From Bathymodiolus brooksi (taxonomy: Eukaryota; Mollusca; Bivalvia; Mytilida; Modiolidae), in NCBI GenBank assembly GCA_963680875.1, contig OY804585.1:28448186-28512185 (forward strand): DNA of 64,000 nucleotides. The letters run 5' to 3'. Below, in pieces: positions 40,101-51,755 of the stretch (position 1 is the first letter of the stretch; each line of letters begins with the position of its first letter). The translations under genes and the position numbers were made by a program. The notes below the pieces were generated by a model. The model ran no database searches. It was not told where the DNA came from and saw only the letters and a list, made by a program, of their open reading frames with translations.

Positions 40101-41029
40101 TTTCTGTATTGACTTGGTTTATAAAATAAACATCTATTATTGAAATTTACTGTTCCTAAATGATGGAATTGTTATTAAAAGTAAGGGTTCTCCTACCACA
40201 GATATAGGTAACGCAGATTTTAGATATTAAAACTAAGGGTTCTCCTAGCACAGACATAGGTGACGCTGATTTTAGATATTAAAACTAAGGGTTCTCTTAC
40301 CACAGACATGGGTGACACTGATTTTAGATATTAAAACTAAGGGTTCTTCAACCACATACATAGGTGACGCTGATCTTAGATATTAAAACTAAGGGTTCTC
40401 CTACCACAGACATAGGTGACGCTGATTTTAGATATTAAAACTAAGGGTTCTCCTACCACAGACATAGGTGACGCTGATTTTAGATATTAAAACTCAGGGT
40501 TCTCCTACCACATACATAGGTGACGCTGATATTACATTTTAAAACTCAGGGTTCTCCTACCACATACATAGGTGACGCTGATTTTAGATATTAAAACTAA
40601 GGGTTCTCCTACCACAGACAGTAGTCAGTGTTTCTGTATTGACTTGGTTTATTAAATAAACATCTATTATTGAAATTTACTGTTCCTAAATGATGGAATT
40701 GTTATTAAAAGTAATGGTTATCCTACAACAGATATAGGTGACACTGATTTTAGATATTAAAACTAAGGGTTCTCCTACCACAGACATAGGTGATGCTGAT
40801 TTCAGATATTAAAACTAAGGGTTCTCCTACCACAGACATAGGTGACGCTGATCTTAGATATTAAAACTAAGGGTTCTCCTACCACAGACATAGGTGACGC
40901 TGATTTTAGATAATAAAACTAAGGGTTCTCCTACCACAGACATAGGTGACGCTGCTTTTAGATATTAAAACTTAGGGTTCTCCTACCACACACATAGGTG
41001 ACGCTGATCTTAGATATTAAAACTAAGGG
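37142..41029 (+). repeat. 3,888-bp segment, copy A
   Basis: Rare readings recur exactly 3,888 bp later: gcagatgtta at 37,281 and 41,169, and gtgttactg at 38,226 and 42,114. Long units lie at S=37158, 37740, 38218, 38540, 38758, 39188, 39666, 40090 and 40620. Private marks shared with copy B include gtactcag at 39,188, cacagtgatagg near 39,453, ctaccagacag (two bases lost) at 40,082, ggtttataaaataaac in the unit at 40,090, and gatattacattttaaaac near 40,528. The junction lies in a consensus-like long unit, so its exact base is uncertain. Confidence 0.9.
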
Positions 41030-44000
41030 TTCTCCTACCACAGACAGTAGTCAGTGTTTCTGTATTGACTTGGTTTATTAAATAAACATCTATTATTGAA
41101 ATTTACTGTTCCTAAATGATGGAATTGTTATTAAAAGTAAAGGTTCTCCTACCACAGATATAGGTGACGCAGATGTTAGATATTAAAACTAAGGGTTCTC
41201 TTACCACAGACATGGGTGACACTGATTTTAGATATTAAAACTAAGGGTTCTCCAACCACACACATAGTTGACGCTTATTTCAGATATTAAAACTCAGGGT
41301 TCTCCTACCACAGACATAGGTGACGCTGATTTTAGATAATAAAACTAAGGGTTCTCCTACCACAGACATAGGTGACGCTGATTTTAGATATTAAAACTCA
41401 GGGTTCTCCTACCACAGACATAGGTGACGCTGATTTTAGATATTAAAACTAAGGGTTCTCCTACCACAGACATAGGTGACGCTGATTTTAGATATTAAAA
41501 CTAAGGGTTCTCCTACCACATACATAGGTGACGCTGATTTTACATATTAAAACTCAGGATTCTCCTACCACATACATAGGTGACGCTGATTATAGATATT
41601 AAAACTAAGGGTTCTCCTACCACAGACAGTAGTCAGTGTTTCTGTATTGACTTGGTTTATTAAATAAACATCTATTATTGAAATTTACTGTTCCTAAATG
41701 ATGGAATTGTTATTAAAAGTAAGGGTTCTCTTACCACAGATATAGGTGACACTGATTTTAGATATTAAAACTAAGGGTTCTCCTACCACAGACATAGGTG
41801 ATGCTGATTTCAGATATTAAAACTAAGGGTTCTCCTACCACAGACATAGGTGACGCTGATCTTAGATATTAAAACTAAGGGTTCTCCTACCACAGACATA
41901 GGTGACGCTGATTTTAGATATTAAAACTCAGGGTTCTCCTACCACAGACATAGGTGACGCTGATTTTAGATATTAAAACTAAGGGTTCTCCTACCACAGA
42001 CATAGGTGACGTTGATTTTAGATATTAAAACTAAGGGTTCTCCTACCACAGACATAGGTGACGCTGATCTTAGATATTAAAACTAAGGGTTCTCCTACCA
42101 CAGACAGTAGTCAGTGTTACTGTATTGACTTGGTTTATTAAATAAACATCTATTATTGAAATTTACTGTTCCTAAATGATGGAATTGTTATTAAAAGTAA
42201 GGGTTCTCCTACCACAGATATAGGTCACACTGATTTTAGATATTAAAACTAAGGGTTCTCCTACCACAGACAAAGGTGATGCTGATTTCAGATATTAAAA
42301 CTAAGGGTTCTCCTACCACAGACATAGGTGACGTTGATTTTAGATATTAAAACTAAGGGTTCTCCTACCACACACATAGGTGACGCTGATCTTAAATATT
42401 AAAACTAAGGGTTCTCCTACCACAGACTGTAGTCAGTGTTTCTGTATTGACTTGGTTTATTAAATAAACATCTATTATTGAAATTTACTGTTCCTAAATG
42501 ATGGAATTGTTATTAAAAGTAAGGGTTCTCCTACCACAGATAAAGGTGACACTGATTTTAGATATTAAAACTAAGGGTTCTCCTATCACATACATAGGTG
42601 ACGCTGATTTAAGATATTAAAACTCAGGGTTCTCCTACCACAAACAGTAGTCAGTATTTCTGTATTGACTTGGTTTATTAAAAAAAAAACCATCTATTAT
42701 TGAAATTTACTGTTCCTAAATGATGGAATTGTTATTAAAAGTAAGGGTTCTCCTACCACAGATATAGGTGACGCAGATTTTAGATATTAGAACTCAGGTT
42801 TCTCTTACCACAGACATAGGTGACGCTGATTTTAGATATTAAATCTACGGGTTCTCCTACCACAGACATAGGTGACGCTGATTTTAGATATTAAAACTAA
42901 GGGTTCTCCTACCACAGACATAGGTGAAGCTGATTTTAGATATTAAAGCTAAGGGTTCTCCTACCACAGACATAGGTGACGCTGATTTTAGATATTAAAA
43001 CTAAGGGTTCTCCTACCACATACATAGGTGACGCTGATTTTAGATATTAAAACTAAGGGTTCTCCTACCAGAGACAGTACTCAGTGTTTCTGTATTGACT
43101 TGGTTTATTAAATAAACATCTATTATTGAAATTTACTGTTCCTAAATGATGTAATTGTTATTAAAAGTAAGGGTTCTCCTAACACAGATATAGGTGACGC
43201 AGATTTTAGATATTAGAACTCAGGGTTCTCTTACCACAGACATAGGTGACGCTGATTTTAGATATTAAATCTACGGGTTCTCCTACCACAGACATAGGTG
43301 GCGCTGATTTTAGATATTAAAACTAAGGGTTCTCCTACCACAGTGATAGGTGACGCTGATTTTAGATATTAAAGCCAAGGGTTCTCCTACCACAGACATA
43401 GGTGACGCTGATTTTAGATATTAAAACTAAGGGTTCTCCTACCACAGACATAGGTGACGCTGATTTTAGATATTAAAACTAAGGGTTCTCCTACCACATA
43501 CATAGGTGACGCTGATTTTAGATATTAAAACTAAGGGTTCTCCTACCAGAGACAGTAGTCAGTGTTTCTGTATTGACTTGGTTTATTAAATAAACATCTA
43601 TTATTGAAATTTACTGTTCCTAAATGATGGAATTGTTGTTAAAAGTAAGGGTTCTCCTAACACAGATATAGGTGACGCCGATTTTAGATATTAAAACTAA
43701 GGGTTCTCATACCACAGACATAGGTGACGCTGATTTTAGATATTAAAACTCAGGGTTCTCTTACCACAGACATAGGTGACGCTGATTTTAGATATTAAAA
43801 CTAAGGGTTCTCCTACCACAGACATAGGTGACGCTTATTTTAGATATTAAAACTAAGGGTTCTGCTACCACAGACATAGGTGACGCTGATTTTAGATATT
43901 AAAACTAAGGGTTCTCCTACCACATACATAGGTGAGGCTGATTTTAGATATTAAAACTAAGGGTTTTCCTACCAGACAGTAGTCAGTGTTTCTGTATTGA

Positions 44001-44917
44001 CTTGGTTTATAAAATAAACATCTATTATTGAAATTTACTGTTCCTAAATGATGGAATTGTTATTAAAAGTAAGGGTTCTCCTACCACAGATATAGGTAAC
44101 GCAGATTTTAGATATTAAAACTAAGGGTTCTCCTAGCACAGACATAGGTGACGCTGATTTTAGATATTAAAACTAAGGGTTCTCTTACCACAGACATGGG
44201 TGACACTGATTTTAGATATTAAAACTAAGGGTTCTTCAACCACATACATAGGTGACGCTGATCTTAGATATTAAAACTAAGGGTTCTCCTACCACAGACA
44301 TAGGTGACGCTGATTTTAGATATTAAAACTAAGGGTTCTCCTACCACAGACATAGGTGACGCTGATTTTAGATATTAAAACTCAGGGTTCTCCTACCACA
44401 TACATAGGTGACGCTGATATTACATTTTAAAACTCAGGGTTCTCCTACCACATACATAGGTGACGCTGATTTTAGATATTAAAACTAAGGGTTCTCCTAC
44501 CACAGACAGTAGTCAGTGTTTCTGTATTGACTTGGTTTATTAAATAAACATCTATTATTGAAATTTACTGTTCCTAAATGATGGAATTGTTATTAAAAGT
44601 AATGGTTATCCTACAACAGATATAGGTGACACTGATTTTAGATATTAAAACTAAGGGTTCTCCTACCACAGACATAGGTGATGCTGATTTCAGATATTAA
44701 AACTAAGGGTTCTCCTACCACAGACATAGGTGACGCTGATCTTAGATATTAAAACTAAGGGTTCTCCTACCACAGACATAGGTGACGCTGATTTTAGATA
44801 ATAAAACTAAGGGTTCTCCTACCACAGACATAGGTGACGCTGCTTTTAGATATTAAAACTTAGGGTTCTCCTACCACACACATAGGTGACGCTGATCTTA
44901 GATATTAAAACTAAGGG
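41030..44917 (+). repeat. 3,888-bp segment, copy B
   Basis: Long units lie at S=41046, 41628, 42106, 42428, 42646, 43076, 43554, 43978 and 44508, each 3,888 bp after its partner in copy A. All rare readings checked in copy A are present. Identity ends in the long unit at S=44934, beyond which the following monomers differ (gaaataggtgacact instead of gatataggtgacgcagatg). The event is a simple tandem duplication with both breakpoints in a long unit. Confidence 0.9.
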
Positions 44918-45607
44918 TTCTCCTACCACAGACAGTAGTCAGTGTTTCTGTATTGACTTGGTTTATTAAATAAACATCTATTATTGAAATTTACTGTTCC
45001 TAAATGATGGAATTGTTATTAAAAGTAAGGGTTCTCCTACCACAGAAATAGGTGACACTGATTTTAGATATTAAAACTAAGGGTTCTCCTACCACAGACA
45101 TAGGTGACGCTGATCTTAGATATTAAAACTAAGGGTTCTCCTATCACAGATATATGTGACGCTTATTTTAGATATCAAAACTAAGGGTTCTCCTACCACA
45201 GACATAGGTGACGCTGATTTTAGATATTAAAACTAAGGGTTCTCCTACCACATACATAGGTGACGCTGATTTTAGATATTAAAACTAAGGGTTCTCCTAC
45301 CACAGACATAGGTGACGCTGATCTTAGATATTAAAACTAAGGGTTCTCCTATCACAGATATAGCTGACGCTGATTTTAGATATCAAAACTAAGGGTTCCC
45401 CTACCACAGACATAGGTGACGCTGATTTTAGATATTAAAACTAAGGGTTCTCCTACCACATACATAGGTGACGCTGATTTTAGATATTAAAACTAAGGGT
45501 TCTCCTACCACAGACAGTAGTCAGTGTTTCTGTATTGACTTGGTTTATTAAATAAACATCTATTATTGAAATTTACTGTTCCTAAATGATGGAATTGTTA
45601 TTAAAAC
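44918..45607 (+). repeat. Transition between left and right satellite subfamilies
   Basis: Long units are at S=44934 and 45516. Monomers here introduce readings not seen to the left: gatatcaaaact, gggttcccctacc and ctatcacagatatagctg. The spacing 44934-45516 equals 41046-41628 (582 bp), but the monomers between them are different, so the equal spacing is not homology. From here to the right the left-side subtypes (poly-A, gaaatatactg, gtgttactg, 115-bp) are no longer seen. Confidence 0.75.
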
Positions 45608-45925
45608 TAAGGGTTCCCCTACCACAGACATAGGTGACGCTGATTTTAGATATTAAAACTAAGGGTTCTCCTACCACAGACATATGTGACGCTGATTTTA
45701 GATATTAAAAGTAAGGGTTCTCCTACCACAGACATAGGTGACGCTGATTTTAGATATTAAAACTAAGGGTTCTCCTACCACAGACATAGGTGACGCTGAT
45801 TTTAGATATTAAAACTAAGGGTTCTCCTACCACATACATAGGTGACGCTGATTTTAGATATTAAAACTAAGGGTTCTCCTACCACACACATAGGTGACGC
45901 TGATATTAGATATTAAAACTAAGGG

Positions 45926-46039
45926 TTCTCCTACCACATACAGTAGTCAGTGTTTCTGTATTGACTTCGTTTATTAAATAAACATCTATTATTGAAATTT
46001 ACTGTTCCTAAATGATGGAATTGTTATTAAAAGTAAGGG
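45926..46039 (+). repeat. Long-unit subtype with gacttcgtttatt
   Basis: The gacttgg motif is changed to gacttcg, creating a second CpG-containing site in the unit, and the flank reads cacatacagtag. Copies are at S=45942, 47802, 52364, 55440 and 58308, all right of 45 kb. It is always first in the four-subtype order, except at 58308, where a 322-bp deletion removes its usual partner. Confidence 0.88.
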
Positions 46040-46143
46040 TTCTCCTACCACAGATATAGGTGACACTGATTTTAGATATTAAAACTAAGGGTTCTCCTAC
46101 CACATACATAGGTGACGCTGATTTTTGATATTAAAACTAAGGG

Positions 46144-46257
46144 TTCTCCTACCACATACAGTAGTCAGTGTTTCTGTATTGAATTGGTTTATTAAATAAA
46201 CATCTATTATTGAAATTTACTATTCCTAAATGATGGAATTCTTATTAAAAGTAAGGG
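46144..46257 (+). repeat. Long-unit subtype with gaattgg and ggaattctta
   Basis: Three linked changes occur: gtattgaattgg for gtattgacttgg, ttactattcc for ttactgttcc, and ggaattcttatt for ggaattgttatt, which creates an EcoRI site (GAATTC). Copies are at S=46160, 48020, 52582 and 55658. The last two changes are shared with the unit at S=49194/61508, which reads gatttgg instead of gaattgg. Confidence 0.87.
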
Positions 46258-46465
46258 TTCTCCTACCACAGATATAGGTGACGCTGATTTTAGATATTAA
46301 AACTCAGGGTTTTCCTACCACAGACATAGGTGACGCTGATTTTAGATATTAAAACTAAGGGTTCTCCAACCACAAACATAGGTGATGCTGATTTTAGATA
46401 TTAAAACTCAGGGTTCTCCTACCACATACATAGGTGACGCTGATTTTAGATATTAAAACTAAGGG

Positions 46466-46579
46466 TTCTCCTATCACAGACAGTAGTCAGTGTTTCTGTA
46501 TTGACTTGGTTTATTAAATAAACATCTATTATTGAAATTTACTGTTCATAAATGATGAAATTGTTATTAAAAGTAAGAG
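46466..46579 (+). repeat. Long-unit subtype with cataaatgatgaaattg
   Basis: Two linked changes occur: gttcataaatg for gttcctaaatg, and gatgaaattg for gatggaattg. The flank reads ctatcacagacag, and the following spacer begins gtaagagttc. Copies are at S=46482, 48342, 52904, 55980, 58526, 59326 and 60656. It marks each step of the 800- and 1,330-bp repeats at 58.5-61.5 kb. Confidence 0.88.
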
Positions 46580-46787
46580 TTCTCCTACCACAGATATAGG
46601 TGACGCTGATTTTAGATATTAAAACTAAGTGTTCTCCTACCACAGACATAGGTGACGCTGGTTTTAGATATTAAAACTCAGGGTTCTCCTACCACAGACA
46701 TAGGTGACGCTGATTTTAGATATTAAAACTCAGGGTTCTCCTACCACATACATAGGTGACGCTGATCTTAGATATTAAAACTAAGGG

Positions 46788-46901
46788 TTCTCCTACCACA
46801 TACAGTAGTCAGTGTTTCTGTATTGACTTGGTTTATTAAATAAACATCTATTATTGAAATTTACTGTTCCTTAATGATGGAATTGTTATTAAAAGTAAGG
46901 G
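46788..46901 (+). repeat. Long-unit subtype with gttccttaatgatgg
   Basis: A single A-to-T change gives ccttaatg for cctaaatg, and the flank reads cacatacag. Copies are at S=46804, 48664, 53226, 56302, 58848, 59648 and 60978, plus the right half of the hybrid at 60178. It normally lies 322 bp after the cataaatgatgaaa subtype. It is followed by monomers reading gatcttag, ctatcacagata with gatatcaaaac, and tcgtcccacag. Confidence 0.88.
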
Positions 46902-47467
46902 TTCTCCTACCACAGATATAGGTGACACTGATTTTAGATATTAAAACTAAGGGTTCTCCTACCACAGACATAGGTGACGCTGATCTTAGATATTAAAACA
47001 AAGGGTTCTCCTATCACAGATATAGGTGACGCTGATTTTAGATATCAAAACTAAGGGTTCTCGTCCCACAGACATAGGTGACGCTGATTTTAGATATTAA
47101 AACTAATGGTTCTCCTACCACAGACATAGGTGACGCTGATTTTAGATATTAAAACTAAGGGTTCTCCTACCACAGACATAGGTGACGCTGATTTTAGATA
47201 TTAAAACTAAGGGTTCTCCTACCACAGACATAGGTGACGCTGATTTTAGATATTAAAACTAAGGGTTCTCCTACCTCATACATAGGTGACGCTGATTTTA
47301 GATATTAAAACTAAGGGTTCTCCTACCACATACATAGGTGACGCTGATTTTAGATATTAAAACTAAGGGTTCTCCTACCACAGACATAGGTGACACTGAT
47401 TTTAGATATTAAAACTAAGGGTTCTCCTATCACAGATATAGGTGACGCTGATTTTAGATATCAAAAT

Positions 47468-49194
47468 TAAGGGTTCCCCTACCACAGACATAGGTGACGC
47501 TGATTTTAGATATTAAAACTAAGGGTTCTCCTACCACAGACATATGTGACGCTGATTTTAGATATTAAAAGTAAGGGTTCTCCTACCACAGACATAGGTG
47601 ACGCTGATTTTAGATATTAAAACTAAGGGTTCTCCTACCACAGACATAGGTGACGCTGATTTTAGATATTAAAACTAATGGTTCTCCTACCACATACATA
47701 GGTGACGCTGATTTTAGATATTAAAACTAAGGGTTCTCCTACCACACACATAGGTGACGCTGATATTAGATATTAAAACTAAGGGTTCTCCTACCACATA
47801 CAGTAGTCAGTGTTTCTGTATTGACTTCGTTTATTAAATAAACATCTATTATTGAAATTTACTGTTCCTAAATGATGGAATTGTTATTAAAAGTAAGGGT
47901 TCTCCTACCACAGATATAGGTGACACTGATTTTAGATATTAAAACTAAGGGTTCTCCTACCACATACATAGGTGACGCTGATTTTTGATATTAAAACTAA
48001 GGGTTCTCCTACCACATACAGTAGTCAGTGTTTCTGTATTGAATTGGTTTATTAAATAAACATCTATTATTGAAATTTACTATTCCTAAATGATGGAATT
48101 CTTATTAAAAGTAAGGGTTCTCCTACCACAGATATAGGTGACGCTGATTTTAGATATTAAAACTCAGGGTTTTCCTACCACAGACATAGGTGACGCTGAT
48201 TTTAGATATTAAAACTAAGGGTTCTCCAACCACAAACATAGGTGATGCTGATTTTAGATATTAAAACTCAGGGTTCTCCTACCACATACATAGGTGACGC
48301 TGATTTTAGATATTAAAACTAAGGGTTCTCCTATCACAGACAGTAGTCAGTGTTTCTGTATTGACTTGGTTTATTAAATAAACATCTATTATTGAAATTT
48401 ACTGTTCATAAATGATGAAATTGTTATTAAAAGTAAGAGTTCTCCTACCACAGATATAGGTGACGCTGATTTTAGATATTAAAACTAAGTGTTCTCCTAC
48501 CACAGACATAGGTGACGCTGGTTTTAGATATTAAAACTCAGGGTTCTCCTACCACAGACATAGGTGACGCTGATTTTAGATATTAAAACTCAGGGTTCTC
48601 CTACCACATACATAGGTGACGCTGATCTTAGATATTAAAACTAAGGGTTCTCCTACCACATACAGTAGTCAGTGTTTCTGTATTGACTTGGTTTATTAAA
48701 TAAACATCTATTATTGAAATTTACTGTTCCTTAATGATGGAATTGTTATTAAAAGTAAGGGTTCTCCTACCACAGATATAGGTGACACTGATTTTAGATA
48801 TTAAAACTAAGGGTTCTCCTACCACAGACATAGGTGACGCTGATCTTAGATATTAAAACAAAGGGTTCTCCTATCACAGATATAGGTGACGCTGATTTTA
48901 GATATCAAAACTAAGGGTTCTCGTCCCACAGACATAGGTGACGCTGATTTTAGATATTAAAACTAATGGTTCTCCTACCACAGACATAGGTGACGCTGAT
49001 TTTAGATATTAAAACTAAGGGTTCTCCTACCACAGACATAGGTGACGCTGATTTTAGATATTAAAACTAAGGGTTCTCCTACCACAGACATAGGTGACGC
49101 TGATTTTAGATATTAAAACTAAGGGTTCTCCTACCTCATACATAGGTGACGCTGATTTTAGATATTAAAACTAAGGGTTCTCCTACCACATACA
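47468..49194 (+). repeat. 1,860-bp segment, copy B
   Basis: Long units are at S=47802, 48020, 48342 and 48664, exactly 1,860 bp after copy A. Identity stops at 49,194, where this copy runs into a long unit (tacagtag) while copy A continues with a short monomer (tacatagg). With one mismatch in 1,727 bases, this is the youngest-looking duplication in the window, or an assembly duplicate. Confidence 0.93.
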
Positions 49195-51755
49195 GTAGTC
49201 AGTGTTTCTGTATTGATTTGGTTTATTAAATAAACATCTATTATTGAAATTTACTATTCCTAAATGATGGAATTCTTATTAAAAGTAAGGGTTCTCCTAC
49301 CACAGATATAGGTGACGCTGATTTTAGATATCAAAACTCAGGGTTTTCCTACCACAGACATAGGTGACGCTGATTTTAGATATTAAAACTAAGGGTTCTC
49401 CTACCACAAACATAGGTGATGCTGATTTTAGATATTAAAACTCAGGGTTCTCCTACCACAGACATAGGTGACACTGATTTTAGATATTAAAACTAAGGGT
49501 TCTCCTACCACAGACATAGGTGAAGCTGATTTTAGATATTAAAACTAAGGGTTCTCCTACCTCATACATAGGTGACGCTGATTTTATATATTAAAACTAA
49601 GGGTTCTCCTACCACAGACAGTAGTCAGTGTTTCTGAATTGACTTGGTTTATTAAATAAACATCTATTATTGAAATTTACTGTTCCTAAATGATGGAATT
49701 GTTATTAAAAGTAAGGGTTCTCCTACCACAGATATAGGTGACACTGATTTTAGATATTAAACCTAAGGGTTCTCCTACCACAGACATAGGTGACGCTGAT
49801 TTTAGATATTAAAACTAAGGGTTCTCCTACCACAGACATAGGTGATGCTGATTTCAGATATTAAAACTAAGGGTTCTCCTACCACAGACATAGGTGACGC
49901 TGATCTTAGATATTAAAACTAAGGGTTCTCCTACCACAGACATAGGTGACGCTGATTTTAGATATTAAAACTAAGAGTTCTCCTACCACAATCATAGGTG
50001 AAGCTGATTTTAGATATTAAAACTAAGGGTTCTCCTACCACAGATATAGGTAACACTGATTTTAGATATTAAAACTAAGGGTTCTCCTACCACAGTTATA
50101 GGTGACACTGATTTTAGATATTAAAACTAAGGGTTCTCCTACCACATACATAGGTGAGGCTGATTTTTTATATTAAAACTAAGGGTTCTCCTACCACATA
50201 CATAGGTGACGCTGATTTTAGATATTAAAACTAAGGGTTCTCCTACCACAGACAGTGGTCAGTGTTTCTGAATTGACTTGGTTTATTAAATAAACATCTA
50301 TTATTGAAATTTACTATTCCTAAATGATGGCATTGTTATTAAAAGTAAGGGTTCTCCTACCACAGATATAGGTGACGCTGATTTTAGATATTAAAACTCA
50401 GGGTTCTCCTACCACAGACATAGGTGACGCTGATTTTAGATATTAAAACTAAGGGTTCTCCTACCACAGACATAGGTGATGCTGATTTTAGATATTAAAA
50501 CTAAGGGTTCTCCTACCACATACATAGGTGACGCTGATTTTAGATATTAAAACTAAGTATTCTCCTACTATATACATAGGTGACGCTGATTTTAGATATT
50601 AAAACTAAGGGTTCTCCTACCACAGACATAGGTGACGCTTATTTTAGATATTAAAACTAAGGGTTCTCCTACCACAGACATAGGTGACGCTGATTTTAGA
50701 TATTAAAACTAAGGGTTCTCCTACCACAGACATAGGTGACGCTGATTTTAGATATTAAAACTAAGGGTTCTCCTACCACAGACATAGGTGACGCTGATTG
50801 TAGATATTAAAACTAAGGGTTCTCCTACCACAGACATAGGTGAAGCTGATTTTAGATAATAAAACTAAGGGTTCTCCTACCACAGACATATGTGACACTG
50901 ATTTTAGATATTAAAACTAAGGGTTCTCCTATCACAGATATAGGTGACGCTGATTTTAGATATTAAAACTAAGGGTTCTCCTACCACAGATATAGGTGAC
51001 GCTAATTTTAGATATTAAAACTAAGGGTTCTCCTACCACAGACATAGGTGACGTTGATTTTAGATATTAAAACTAAGGGTTCTCCTACCACATACATAGG
51101 TGACGCTGATCTTAGATATTAAAACTAAGGGTTCTCCTACCACAGACATAGGTGACGCTGATTTTAGATATTAAAACTAAGGGTTCTCCTACCACAGACA
51201 TAGGTGACGCTGATTTTAGATATTAAAACTCAGGGTTCTCCTACCACAGACATAGGTGACGCTGATTTTAGATATTAAAACTAAGGGTTCTCCTACCACA
51301 GACATAGGTGACGCTGATTTTAGATATTAAAACTAAGGGTTCTCCTACCACAGACATAGGTGACGCTGATTGTAGATATTAAAACTAAGGGTTCTCCTAC
51401 CACAGACATAGGTGAAGCTGATTTTAGATAATAAAACTAAGGGTTCTCCTACCACAGACATAGGTGACACTGATTTTAGATATTAAAACTAAGGGTTCTC
51501 CTATCACAGATATAGGTGACGCTGATTTTAGATATTAAAACTAAGGGTTCTCCTACCACAGATATAGGTGACGCTGATTTTAGATATTAAAACTAAGGGT
51601 TCTCCTACCACAGACATAGGTGACGTTGATTTTAGATATTAAAACTAAGGGTTCTCCTATCACAGATATAGGTGACACTGATTTTAGATATTAAAACTAA
51701 GGGTTCTCCTACCACAGACATAGGTGACGCTGATTTTAGATATTAAAACTAAGGG
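49178..51755 (+). repeat. Segment repeated at 61.5 kb to window end (12,314-bp shift)
   Basis: Long units are at S=49194, 49620 and 50254. The last two read tttctgaattgac, and 50254 also reads gacagtggtcag. Readings such as ggcattgttatt (50,329/62,643) and ctactatatacatagg (50,566/62,880) recur 12,314 bp later. From about 50,340 to 51,756 there are 27 short monomers and no long unit. That stretch is the same as the right part of the 3,076-bp higher-order repeat. Confidence 0.87.
49604..49717 (+). repeat. Long-unit subtype with tttctgaattgac
   Basis: A T-to-A change gives ctgaattgac for ctgtattgac. Copies are at S=49620, 50254, 61934 and 62568. 50254 and 62568 additionally read gtggtcag, ttactattcc and ggcattg. 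The two pairs are 12,314 bp apart. Confidence 0.86.

Larger units (their letters stand above)
45608..47467 (+). repeat. 1,860-bp segment, copy A
   Basis: 45,608-47,334 matches 47,468-49,194 base for base except G at 45,819 against T at 47,679, in a row-by-row comparison of 1,727 bases. The unit is 27 short monomers plus four long units (S=45942, 46160, 46482, 46804). Each long unit is a different subtype, and this fixed order of four defines the right-hand family. 46,900-47,467 holds only short monomers, including the tcgtcccacag and aacaaaggg variants. Confidence 0.93.

Noticed and set aside
44918..45515. Homology of 44,934-45,516 with 41,046-41,628 because both are 582 bp
   Set aside because: The monomers between these long units carry different variants. 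Equal length follows from 114 + 9 x 52 and is not evidence of copying.
45960..45985. CENP-B box-like site in the gacttcgtttatt long-unit subtype
   Set aside because: Only TTCG and a few nearby bases agree. The required downstream A and CGGG are absent (the sequence continues tattaaataaac), and no other unit has a better match.
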